From: Elusimicrobiota bacterium
GTDB lineage: Bacteria; Elusimicrobiota; Elusimicrobia; F11
Reading direction: 5' to 3'
Length of the DNA stretch: 5,562 bases
Assembly (NCBI GenBank): GCA_022709485.1
Contig: JAKLIS010000114.1
Span: 1-5,562 of the forward strand
The notes under the pieces were generated by a model. The model did no database searches. It was not told the origin of the DNA and saw nothing but the letters and a program-made list of their open reading frames with translations. Numbering within the stretch: the first letter of the stretch is position 1; every line of letters starts with the position of its first letter. Positions 1 to 5,562 of this stretch are shown one piece after another. Both the position numbers and the translations under genes were made by a program.

Positions 1-2135
1 TGGGAGTGGATGGAAACGGCAAGGCCCCCGTCGGCCTTTTTCCGACGGTGGAGTCATTAATCGGGGATGGTGGGGATTTGGAATCTCCAGGAAGTTTGCG
101 TCAAGGCCGCCCTCCCGCCCCGGCGATTAACGAAGATCATCAAGGCCGGGAAGCCTTGGGAGGCCTTCAATTCGAACCGGTGGAATTAAAACCGGGCGCT
201 TCGGCTCGGTTCATTCTCGTTTTGGGAATTGACAAAAATGGCGGGGAAAATTTGGCAGGTCTCATGACTCGGTTTGACTCCTATGAAAAAGTGAGGCGCC
301 TTTTGGACAATACCCGAAGCGCCTGGCAGGAAAAAAGCGGGCGGATGGATTTCCAAACGGCCGACAAAAATTTTGACCGGTGGATGAAATGGGTGTCTGT
401 TCAGCCGGTCTTTAGAAAAATCTTCGGTTGTTCATTTTTACCGGATTTTGATTACGGCCGCGGGGGCCGCGGCTGGCGGGATTTGTGGCAAGACTGCCTG
501 GCGCTTCTTCTCATAAACCCCGCGGAAGTCCGGGACGACATCGTGAACAACTATGGCGGCGTTCGGATCGACGGATCCAACGCCACCATTATCAACCGCG
601 TCCCCTTTCAGAGGGAAGGCGCGGGCTCCGCGCCATCCAAAAAAATCGTCAAATGGAAACCGGAGTTTGTGGCGGACCGAAATAAAATTGTCCGCACCTG
701 GATGGATCACGGGGTGTGGCCGTTTTTAACCACAAAACTTTATATCGACCAGACGGGCGATTGGGAAATTCTTTTTGAAAAAGTTCCCTATTTCCGCGAT
801 TGCCAATTGAATCGCGGCCGCCTCTTCAACCCTCAGTTTTCCGACTCAGATTGCCGGCTGAAGGATAAAAACGGAGTGGTTTATGAGAGCTCCATTCTGG
901 AACATATCTTGATCCAGCACCTGGTCCAATTTTTCAACGTGGGCGCCCACAACAATATCCGCCTCGAAGACGCCGATTGGAACGACGGCCTGGACATGGC
1001 TCATGACAAAGGCGAAAGCGTGGCGTTCACCGCCTTCTACGCCGGAAATTTGGAAACTCTCGCGGATGTGATTGAGAAACTCGCGGGATTAAAAGGGATC
1101 GCGGAAATTTCTTTTCCGGAAGAACTCACTTTTCTTTTTGATACCTGTGGGAAAAAAGTGAATTATGAAAATCCAACCGAGAAAACCGATCGCTTAAATC
1201 AATATTTTGACGCCACCGTCGCCGGGCTCTCCGGGATCAAGGTGTCCATCCCCATTAAACTGTTGATTCAGGATTTGCGCTGCAAATCCGATTGGATGAA
1301 AGCCCACCTTCGGCAGAAGGAATGGGTGGAAACGCATGGCGAGACCTGGTTCAACGGCTATTACGACAATAAAGGCCGGAAAGTCGAAGGCGCTGACGAA
1401 AATGGCCTTGTTAAAATGACGCTTACGGGCCAGGTTTTTCAATTGATGTATGGAGTCGCCGATGATCCCCAGGCCCGGAAAATCGCCCACGCGGTTAACA
1501 AATTTCTTTTTGAGCCGCGTCTGGGCGGATACCGATTGAACACGAACTTCGGAGCGCTTCAGCCGGATCTGGGCCGGGCTTTTTCATTTGTCTACGGGGA
1601 CAAAGAAAACGGCGCCGTCTTCTCCCATATGGTGGTGATGTACGCCAACGCGCTTTTCCGCCGGGGGCTCGCGGAAGAAGGATTCAAAGCGCTTCATTCC
1701 CTTTATGAAATGGCCATCCAATCCAGCCGAAGCCATATCTTTCCCGGTCTTCCGGAATATTTCGACAACGCCGGCCGCGGTAAATATCATTACCTCACGG
1801 GTTCGGCCAGTTGGTACGCGCTCACGCTCCTCACCCAAAGTTTCGGCGTGCGGGGGGACGGCGGGGATTTGGTGTTGGCGCCCAAGCTCATGCCGGCGCA
1901 ATTTGACGCCAAAGGCCTGGCCCGGGTTAAAACCTGTTTCGCCGATGCCGATCTCACCATTACCTACAAAAACCCAAAGCGGCTTTCATTTGATCGATTG
2001 GGAGTAAAAGAGGCGCGCACCTCTCAAGGCCCCATTCCGTTTTCTCGCCGATCAAACAAAGAAATCATGATTCAGCGGGAAATTTTGAAGCAGAGAAATG
2101 AGTGGGATATTGAAGTAATTTTGGATGAATTTTGA
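1..2135 (+). CDS. GH94-type glycoside phosphorylase, 5'-truncated
   Basis: Probable inverting glycoside phosphorylase of the former GT36 family (cellobiose/chitobiose phosphorylase type), which splits a beta-glucoside with phosphate to give a sugar 1-phosphate. The frame is open to the left edge, so the GTG at 6 is not a true start. Numbering from it, residues ~15-74 look like the end of the N-terminal beta-sandwich (SPGSLRQG; VELKPGASARFILVLG) and ~75-115 like the helical linker. The (alpha/alpha)6 catalytic domain follows with GRGGRGWRDLWQD (R152, D159), ADWNDGLD (D327 of the WND motif, by homology the general acid), KENG at 533-536, FSH with H541, and LTGSASW with T598-G599; His and Thr-Gly are phosphate contacts in characterised relatives. 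A short beta-rich tail ends at residue 709. Roughly 250-300 N-terminal residues should lie upstream. No signal peptide can be judged. Substrate is undecided; the related GH149/GH161 phosphorylases or a cyclic-glucan-synthase-type domain are alternatives. Family confident, specificity not. Confidence 0.88.
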   Translation, partial: GVDGNGKAPVGLFPTVESLIGDGGDLESPGSLRQGRPPAPAINEDHQGREALGGLQFEPVELKPGASARFILVLGIDKNGGENLAGLMTRFDSYEKVRRLLDNTRSAWQEKSGRMDFQTADKNFDRWMKWVSVQPVFRKIFGCSFLPDFDYGRGGRGWRDLWQDCLALLLINPAEVRDDIVNNYGGVRIDGSNATIINRVPFQREGAGSAPSKKIVKWKPEFVADRNKIVRTWMDHGVWPFLTTKLYIDQTGDWEILFEKVPYFRDCQLNRGRLFNPQFSDSDCRLKDKNGVVYESSILEHILIQHLVQFFNVGAHNNIRLEDADWNDGLDMAHDKGESVAFTAFYAGNLETLADVIEKLAGLKGIAEISFPEELTFLFDTCGKKVNYENPTEKTDRLNQYFDATVAGLSGIKVSIPIKLLIQDLRCKSDWMKAHLRQKEWVETHGETWFNGYYDNKGRKVEGADENGLVKMTLTGQVFQLMYGVADDPQARKIAHAVNKFLFEPRLGGYRLNTNFGALQPDLGRAFSFVYGDKENGAVFSHMVVMYANALFRRGLAEEGFKALHSLYEMAIQSSRSHIFPGLPEYFDNAGRGKYHYLTGSASWYALTLLTQSFGVRGDGGDLVLAPKLMPAQFDAKGLARVKTCFADADLTITYKNPKRLSFDRLGVKEARTSQGPIPFSRRSNKEIMIQREILKQRNEWDIEVILDEF

Positions 2136-2186
2136 TAAAAGTCTAGCGGCTCCGTTGGGGTCATTTTTACCCGAGCCAACTTTCCA

Positions 2187-2193
2187 GAGGGGG
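2187..2193 (+). promoter_or_regulatory. Ribosome binding site supporting the GTG start at 2201
   Basis: GAGGGGG lies 7 bases before GTG 2201 and favours that start. The competing in-frame ATG at 2264 (codon 22) is itself preceded by a weaker GGGGAAG, so a shorter product starting MSFLRGVPIF cannot be excluded. Confidence 0.6.
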
Positions 2194-2200
2194 AATATAA

Positions 2201-2710
2201 GTGAATCTTTCCTTTTATCGGCTGATCAAAAAACTTTTTAACGACGAAAATCACGGGGAAGAAATGTCTTTTCTCCGCGGGGTTCCCATCTTTTTCGGCT
2301 TGAGTTCCCATCAATTGGGCCGAATTATGCAGGCCATCCAGAAAAGAAAATACTACGCCGGCGAAATTTTGTTCCAGGAAGGCCAGATTGGGAAAGCCGT
2401 ATTTATTATTAAAACAGGCCGCGTGGAGCTGGTGAAAAACGTCCCCGAGGGCGGAGAACCGCGCTTGCTGGGAAATCTGGGACCCGGGCAAATTTTTGGA
2501 GAAATGGCGTTGTTGGAACACCGGCCCCGCACCGCCAGCGCGCGGGTGGTGGAAGATGGGGAAATATTTCTTCTTTACACCGCCACATTGGAAGCGCTCC
2601 TCAAAAACCATCCGGCCATTGGGGTCAAACTTATGAGGAACATCGCAGTCATGCTGTCCGCGCTACTGCGGCGAACCAATCAGGAACTGGAGAACCAGAA
2701 AAAATCATGA
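2201..2710 (+). CDS. Stand-alone cyclic nucleotide-binding domain protein
   Basis: A 169-residue cytoplasmic protein consisting almost entirely of one Crp/PKA-type cyclic nucleotide-binding domain. Entry into the domain is typical (FLRGVPIFFGLSSHQL, residues 24-39), followed by beta-roll strands with YYAGEILFQEGQIGKAVFIIKTGRVEL (51-77). The phosphate-binding cassette FGEMALLEHRPRTASA (99-114) keeps the key Gly100, Glu101, Arg110 and Thr111, so binding of cAMP, cGMP or a similar ligand is plausible. After it comes a C-helix (about 127-165) rich in Leu, Arg and Gln. There is no C-terminal helix-turn-helix, so it is not a CRP/FNR transcription factor, and no kinase, GGDEF or membrane domain. The stop overlaps the next gene's start (ATGA at 2707-2710), implying translational coupling, so it may sense a nucleotide on behalf of that membrane protein; this role is inference. 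Family call is firm, ligand unknown. Confidence 0.9.
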   Translation: MNLSFYRLIKKLFNDENHGEEMSFLRGVPIFFGLSSHQLGRIMQAIQKRKYYAGEILFQEGQIGKAVFIIKTGRVELVKNVPEGGEPRLLGNLGPGQIFGEMALLEHRPRTASARVVEDGEIFLLYTATLEALLKNHPAIGVKLMRNIAVMLSALLRRTNQELENQKKS

Positions 2711-3774
2711 CGGAAATTAAATTCTGGCGCGGTTTTTTTTCGATCCTTTTAGTGATATCCCTTCTCTTTTTCATCTTCCATGTGTGGGCGGTCATTCTTC
2801 CTTTCGCGTTTGGAATCATCATTGCCTATTTGGTGAATCCTTTGGTCGATAATCTGGCCGCCATGGGGCTCAAGCGCAGCCGGGTCGTCTTAATTCTTTA
2901 TCTAATTTTGTTGGGGGCGGGGATTATGCTGGCAATGACGCTTATCCCGTCTCTCATCAAAGAGGCCAACGCCGCCGTTAAAGAATTGCCCGCTTACACG
3001 ACAGCCATCGATGATTTAATCACCAAAGCCAATGGGGAAATCCAAAAATTCATAAAGCCTATTTTTAAATCCAAGTCGGACGTCATTGCGATTCCTTTCG
3101 CGGCTCAGAAATTTATCGATAGCCTCATTCCTCAGTTGCCGCAAAAAATATTGGGTGTGGCCCACGCGGGGCTTTGGATCATCATTATTCCTTTTGTGAG
3201 TTTTTTCGCGCTGAGTCATGGAAAATCCTGGATTGACATCATCTTTGATTCCACCCCCAGCGAATACGTGGAAAATCTTTTGGGTTTTATGGCGGAGCTA
3301 AACGCGACTTTGGGGGGATATGTCCGCGGTCTTATTATTGAATCGCTCTGCGTGGGCCTTCTGACCATCGCGGGGCTTTGGGCGATGGGCATAAAAGGGG
3401 CTGTTCTTTTGGGCGTTATAACAGGGCTCGTGAATTTTGTTCCTTTCATGGCGCCTTTGTTGGGGGGGGGCCTGGCGCTTTTGACCGCTTATTTTCAATT
3501 TAAGTCATTCTCGGTTTTGGTGGGAATCGCCCTTCTTTTTATCGGCGTGAGGTTATTTGATGATTTTGTTCTCATTCCCTTCGTGGTAGGCTCCAGCGTG
3601 CATTTACACCCCGTCATAATGGTGTTTGCTATCCTGGCGGGAGTGGAAGTGGCGGGATTTATTGGCCTTGTTTTTGCCATTCCCGTCGCTGTTGTGATTA
3701 AAGTTTTCCTATCAGTGGCTCTCCGGCACCGGAAAGAACGCCTTATGTTCCGCCACGAACACGTTTATTCCTGA
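2707..3774 (+). CDS. AI-2E family transporter (PerM/TqsA-like permease)
   Basis: A 355-residue polytopic inner-membrane protein, the usual length for the AI-2E (formerly UPF0118) family. Visible hydrophobic segments lie at about 8-25, 27-44 and 58-80. A mainly soluble stretch (81-150) follows, then membrane segments near 152-169, 207-227, 229-262, 268-293 and 300-337, and a basic tail (RHRKER). Family signatures are GGYVRGLIIESLCVGLLTIAG (203-223), NFVPFMAPLLGGG (243-255) and the closing DDFVLIPFVVGSSVHLHPV (285-303). Characterised members export autoinducer-2 (TqsA) or act as Na+/H+ antiporters or permeases, so the substrate cannot be inferred. The ATG overlaps the stop of the preceding cyclic-nucleotide-binding gene. 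The nearest Shine-Dalgarno match (GGAG, 2689-2692) is 14 bases away, consistent with coupled re-initiation. The gene contains a T8 run (2733-2740) and a G9 run (3462-3470), both in frame here. No terminator follows. Confidence 0.92.
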   Translation: MTEIKFWRGFFSILLVISLLFFIFHVWAVILPFAFGIIIAYLVNPLVDNLAAMGLKRSRVVLILYLILLGAGIMLAMTLIPSLIKEANAAVKELPAYTTAIDDLITKANGEIQKFIKPIFKSKSDVIAIPFAAQKFIDSLIPQLPQKILGVAHAGLWIIIIPFVSFFALSHGKSWIDIIFDSTPSEYVENLLGFMAELNATLGGYVRGLIIESLCVGLLTIAGLWAMGIKGAVLLGVITGLVNFVPFMAPLLGGGLALLTAYFQFKSFSVLVGIALLFIGVRLFDDFVLIPFVVGSSVHLHPVIMVFAILAGVEVAGFIGLVFAIPVAVVIKVFLSVALRHRKERLMFRHEHVYS

Positions 3775-3809
3775 TTAATTTTTGCGGAACGAACCCTTGC
3801 CTCGTCGGT

Positions 3810-3815
3810 TATAAT
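3810..3815 (+). promoter_or_regulatory. Candidate -10 box upstream of nfu-mrp
   Basis: A perfect TATAAT stands in the gap after the AI-2E-family gene. No good -35 exists at 16-18 bases: the TTGCCT at 3797-3802 is only 7 bases away, and there is no TG extension. If used, transcription would start near 3822 and the nfu leader would be about 215 bases long and include the whole repeat tract. The call rests on the hexamer alone. Confidence 0.3.
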
Positions 3816-3841
3816 TGAGAAGACCGTTATTCCCACGGACG

Positions 3842-3941
3842 CCGTCATTCTCGCGAAAGCGGGAACCTTGAGGCGAGCACCGTCATTCCCGCGAAAGCGG
3901 GAACCTTGAGGCGAGCACCGTCATTCCCGCGAAAGCGGGAA
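3842..3941 (+). repeat. Tandem repeat, 38-base period, hairpin-bearing
   Basis: Two full units (3842-3879 and 3880-3917) differ by one base: T at 3851, C at 3889. A third, partial unit (3918-3941) matches for 24 bases and then diverges into the inverted-repeat element. Each unit begins CCGTCATTC and carries CGC-GAAA-GCG, flanked in unit 2 by further pairing to give a 7-base stem TTCCCGC/GCGGGAA with a GAAA loop; unit 1's stem has one mismatch. The rest of the unit is CCTTGAGGCGAGCA. A possible degraded partial copy lies just upstream at 3824-3841, with 14 of 18 bases matching CCGTCATTCCCGCGAAAG. Near-identity of the units points to recent duplication. Confidence 0.9.
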
Positions 3942-4011
3942 TCCAGGGCCTTAAACATGGTTTTTAAAAGCGGGTTCACTACCTGGATTCCCGCTTTCGC
4001 GGGAATGACGG
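3918..4011. repeat. 94-base element with perfect 30-base inverted ends
   Basis: Bases 3918-3947 are the exact reverse complement of 3982-4011, with a 34-base centre (3948-3981). Each arm is itself a palindrome, ATTCCCGC-GAAA-GCGGGAAT, giving an 8-base stem with a GAAA tetraloop (TTTC on the right arm). The whole element can therefore fold as one long hairpin or as two small ones. The layout is that of a small non-autonomous, REP/MITE-like element. The ATTCCC...GGGAAT core resembles the neisserial dRS3 repeat and similar dispersed repeats in many bacteria. No target-site duplication is visible at its flanks, and no transposase is in the window. The right arm ends 24 bases before the nfu ATG. 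Confidence 0.88.
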
Positions 4012-4035
4012 AAAGAAAAAAAGAGATTCCTCAAA

Positions 4036-4290
4036 ATGACCAACATGATTGACATCGAAACACTCAAAAAGAAAGTGAACGACGCTTTCGAAAAAATCAG
4101 GCCGGCCCTCATCATGGATGGGGGAGACGCGGAGATCAAGGAGCTGACCCCCGACGGTCGCCTCACCATTACATTCAAAGGGGCCTGCGACGGGTGTCCC
4201 ATGGCCGCGATGACCCTCAAGCAGGGAATCGAGCGGTATATCAAAAGCCAGGTTCCCGAAATTGTCTCGGTGGACGCTGTCCCGAGATAA
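4036..4290 (+). CDS. nfu: Nfu-type Fe-S cluster scaffold/carrier
   Basis: An 84-residue cytoplasmic protein that corresponds to the NifU C-terminal (Nfu) domain alone. Members bind a [4Fe-4S] cluster, usually at the interface of a dimer, and pass it to target enzymes. Recognition rests on KIRPALIMDGGDAEI (20-34), the strand around LTITFKGAC (43-51), the cluster-binding C51-D-G-C54-P motif, and the helix MTLKQGIERYI (59-69). There is no NifU N-terminal scaffold or central ferredoxin domain, so it is a minimal Nfu rather than nitrogen-fixation NifU. ATG 4036 is used; ATG 4045 (Met4) is a possible alternative. The ribosome binding site is weak (only AAGAGA about 9 bases upstream). The coding sequence begins 24 bases after the inverted-repeat element. 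A gap of 19 bases separates it from mrp, which suggests one transcript. Confidence 0.93.
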   Translation: MTNMIDIETLKKKVNDAFEKIRPALIMDGGDAEIKELTPDGRLTITFKGACDGCPMAAMTLKQGIERYIKSQVPEIVSVDAVPR

Positions 4291-4297
4291 ATCTCTT

Positions 4298-4303
4298 AGG
4301 AAA
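4298..4303 (+). promoter_or_regulatory. Ribosome binding site fixing the mrp start
   Basis: AGGAAA lies 6 bases before ATG 4310. Together with the family-typical N-terminus it fixes this start over the in-frame TTG at 4262, which would overlap nfu and add 16 residues of no recognisable character. Confidence 0.55.
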
Positions 4304-4309
4304 ATTCAA

Positions 4310-5368
4310 ATGCCTTCCATTGAAGAAATCAGGAAAGTCTTATCCACCGTTCAAGAACCGGAACTCCATAAAGACATCGTGTCTTTGAATATGGTGAAGG
4401 GAATCTCTTTCGAAAACGGGAAAGTGGATGTGGCCGTTGAGCTGACCACCCCTGCCTGTCCTTTGAAAGATGAAATCGTGAGACGCGTGGAAGAAGCGGT
4501 GGCCCCGCTTCCGGGCGTGAAATCCGTGCATGTGGAAATGACGTCCCGCGTGGCCAGTTCACGAGCGGTGAGCGGGAAACTTCCCATCGAAGGAATCAAA
4601 AACGTCGTCGCGGTGTACGCGTGTAAAGGCGGAGTTGGAAAATCAACGGTCGCCACTAATTTGGCGGCGGCGCTGGCCGCCGAAGGGGCCAGTGTGGGCC
4701 TTTTGGACGCCGATATCTACGGCCCGAACATTCCTTTAATGATGGGGACGCATGATCGTCCCCAAGCTTCTGAGAAGCCGGATAAAATGGCGCCGCTCCT
4801 CGCTCATAAAGTAAAAATTATGTCCCTTGGTTTTTTGACCGACGCAAACACGCCGATGATTTGGCGGGGACCCATGGTCCATAGCGCTGTTCAACAAATG
4901 CTCCGGGAAACCGATTGGGGAGAACTGGATTATTTGGTGGTGGATCTCCCTCCCGGCACCGGCGACGCCCAGCTTACCTTAATTCAATCCGTTCCTTTGG
5001 CGGGCGTTGTTTTTGTGACAACCCCTCAAGCCGTGAGTTTGGCCGACAGCGTTAAAGGAATTCAGATGTTTCGAAAACTAGACGTTCCCATCTTGGGCAT
5101 CGTCGAGAATATGTCCGGGTTTCAATGCCCCCACTGTAACACGGTGACAAACATTTTTTCCAAAGACGGCGGAAAAGAGGAAGCGAAAGATTTTGGCATT
5201 CCGTTTTTGGGCGCCATTCCCATTGACCCCCAAGTGGTGTCTTCCGGCGACGGAGGAATTCCCGTTGTGCTCCAGGCCCCTCAATCTCCTGTGGGTCAAG
5301 CATTTCGCCGCTTGGCGGAATGGGTCGCGGCCAACGTCAGCGTTTCGAATTTCGTTCCAATCCCCTAA
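4310..5368 (+). CDS. mrp: Mrp/ApbC family Fe-S cluster carrier ATPase
   Basis: A 352-residue cytoplasmic P-loop NTPase of the Mrp/NBP35 family, which binds a [4Fe-4S] cluster at a dimer interface and transfers it to apoproteins in an ATP-dependent way. Residues 1-~80 form the N-terminal DUF59/MIP18-like domain (VQEPELHKDIVSLNMVKGI, 14-32; TTPACPLKDEI with C50). The ATPase domain starts near residue 95. It has the deviant Walker A KGGVGKST (106-113) preceded by C105, the switch-like DADIYGPN (133-140), the Walker B region DYLVVDLPPGTGD (207-219), and the cluster-ligating C273-P-H-C276 inside ENMSGFQCPHC. All expected motifs are intact and the length is normal for the DUF59-containing form. The start at 4310 gives the typical family N-terminus; a longer reading from TTG 4262 is unlikely. 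Placement 19 bases after nfu fits a scaffold-plus-carrier pair in Fe-S maturation. Confidence 0.95.
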   Translation: MPSIEEIRKVLSTVQEPELHKDIVSLNMVKGISFENGKVDVAVELTTPACPLKDEIVRRVEEAVAPLPGVKSVHVEMTSRVASSRAVSGKLPIEGIKNVVAVYACKGGVGKSTVATNLAAALAAEGASVGLLDADIYGPNIPLMMGTHDRPQASEKPDKMAPLLAHKVKIMSLGFLTDANTPMIWRGPMVHSAVQQMLRETDWGELDYLVVDLPPGTGDAQLTLIQSVPLAGVVFVTTPQAVSLADSVKGIQMFRKLDVPILGIVENMSGFQCPHCNTVTNIFSKDGGKEEAKDFGIPFLGAIPIDPQVVSSGDGGIPVVLQAPQSPVGQAFRRLAEWVAANVSVSNFVPIP

Positions 5369-5383
5369 AACAGTTAAAAACCC

Positions 5384-5412
5384 TTGACCCCCCATCGAAC
5401 CCATGCTATTTT
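5384..5412 (+). promoter_or_regulatory. Sigma-70-type promoter for the lipoprotein gene
   Basis: TTGACC (5384-5389) and TATTTT (5407-5412) are separated by an ideal 17 bases, and TGC (5404-5406) directly before the -10 makes an extended -10. Transcription would begin near 5419, giving a leader of about 30 bases. The promoter starts 16 bases after the mrp stop with no terminator between them, so read-through from mrp is also possible. Confidence 0.7.
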
Positions 5413-5437
5413 CACATTATCGATTTTCAAAATTGAT

Positions 5438-5444
5438 AGGAGGT
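5438..5444 (+). promoter_or_regulatory. Strong ribosome binding site
   Basis: AGGAGGT is a near-perfect match to the 16S anti-Shine-Dalgarno sequence. It lies 4 bases before ATG 5449 (5 from the GGAGG core). It is the strongest such site in the window and suggests a well-expressed envelope protein. Confidence 0.75.
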
Positions 5445-5448
5445 ACAT

Positions 5449-5562
5449 ATGCGTTTATTTGTGGCAGCGGGGTTATTGGCGGCGTTTCTTATTGGGTGTG
5501 GCGGCAAATCCCAGATCGTGAAAAAAGGGGAGCTGTCCCAGACCATCGAACAACAGCAGGTT
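5449..5562 (+). CDS. Lipoprotein, 3'-truncated
   Basis: Only the first 38 codons are inside the window. The product begins MRLFVAAGLLAAFLIGCGG, a type II signal peptide: one basic residue, a hydrophobic core (3-15) and a lipobox LIGC with Cys17 as the lipidated residue. GG directly after the Cys is a common flexible tether. The mature start (KSQIVKKGELSQTIEQQQV) is polar and Gln-rich, with no domain recognisable over so short a stretch. With Lys rather than Asp after the Gly pair there is no inner-membrane retention signal of the E. coli type. The gene has its own promoter and a strong ribosome binding site, so it is probably independent of nfu-mrp. Function is not determinable here; a peptidoglycan-associated or trafficking lipoprotein is possible but not supported by sequence. 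Confidence 0.85.
   Translation, partial: MRLFVAAGLLAAFLIGCGGKSQIVKKGELSQTIEQQQV

Noticed and set aside
6..8. GTG as the start of the first gene
   Set aside because: The frame is open to the window edge and the sequence begins in the middle of the GH94 N-terminal domain, so the true start is upstream.
457..473. Palindrome GCCGCGG-GGG-CCGCGGC in the phosphorylase gene
   Set aside because: It encodes the conserved Gly/Arg-rich GRGGRG motif of the enzyme, so coding constraint explains it.
2110..2139. Promoter for the cyclic-nucleotide-binding gene (TTGAAG, 18 bases, GATAAA)
   Set aside because: Both hexamers match the consensus at only four of six positions and lie in the AT-rich end of the phosphorylase coding sequence; too weak to call.
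2072..2611. Minus-strand open frame of 179 codons
   Set aside because: It lies antisense to a clear cyclic-nucleotide-binding domain, shows no recognisable domain and runs into the end of the phosphorylase gene.
3842..4011. CRISPR-like short repeat array
   Set aside because: The 38-base units are contiguous and near-identical throughout, with no unique spacers. The last copy is inverted and there are no cas genes. It is a tandem plus inverted repeat.
3842..4011. Rho-independent terminator after the AI-2E-family gene
   Set aside because: The GC-rich hairpins are strong but none is followed directly by a T-run on the + strand, and the right arm is followed by an A-rich stretch. On the - strand the T-rich sequence lies before the hairpin, not after it.
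3951..4244. Minus-strand open frame of 97 codons
   Set aside because: It is antisense to nfu, and its C-terminal HSRESGNPG stretch is simply the translated inverted repeat, a common source of false genes.
4262..4264. TTG as the start of mrp
   Set aside because: It would overlap nfu by 29 bases and add 16 residues with no family resemblance. ATG 4310 has a ribosome binding site and the expected N-terminus.

Overview
The window is a compact, mid-GC stretch of bacterial chromosome. All six recognisable genes read rightwards, most with short gaps, one 4-base start/stop overlap and Shine-Dalgarno-like sites. A lipoprotein signal with a sigma-70-type promoter, the Fe-S genes and a GH94-type phosphorylase suggest a diderm bacterium. 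The combination would suit an uncultivated lineage of the Omnitrophota/Elusimicrobiota kind, but that placement is an impression and cannot be proved from 5.5 kb.

Layout. (1) Positions 1-2135 hold the C-terminal ~710 residues of a GH94-type (cellobiose/chitobiose phosphorylase-like) enzyme whose 5' end lies outside the window. (2) After a 65-base gap with a small possible hairpin, 2201-2710 encodes a stand-alone cyclic-nucleotide-binding-domain protein. It overlaps by ATGA a gene for an AI-2E-family (PerM/TqsA-type) membrane protein at 2707-3774. (3) A 261-base intergenic region (3775-4035) holds an isolated TATAAT box, then a 38-base-period tandem repeat that runs into a 94-base element with perfect 30-base inverted ends. 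Every copy contains a CCCGC-GAAA-GCGGG hairpin. (4) An Nfu-type Fe-S scaffold (4036-4290) and an Mrp/ApbC P-loop Fe-S carrier (4310-5368) form a two-gene Fe-S cluster unit. (5) A strong promoter (5384-5412) and ribosome binding site precede the first 38 codons of a lipoprotein gene that runs off the right edge.

The genes fall into three apparently independent functions: carbohydrate phosphorolysis, a cyclic-nucleotide-binding protein coupled to a membrane permease, and Fe-S cluster assembly and delivery. No defence system, phage, transposase, RNA gene or CRISPR array is visible. The least ordinary parts are the hairpin repeat tract just upstream of nfu and the translational coupling of the cyclic-nucleotide-binding protein to the AI-2E-family gene. 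I found no convincing undescribed multi-gene system.
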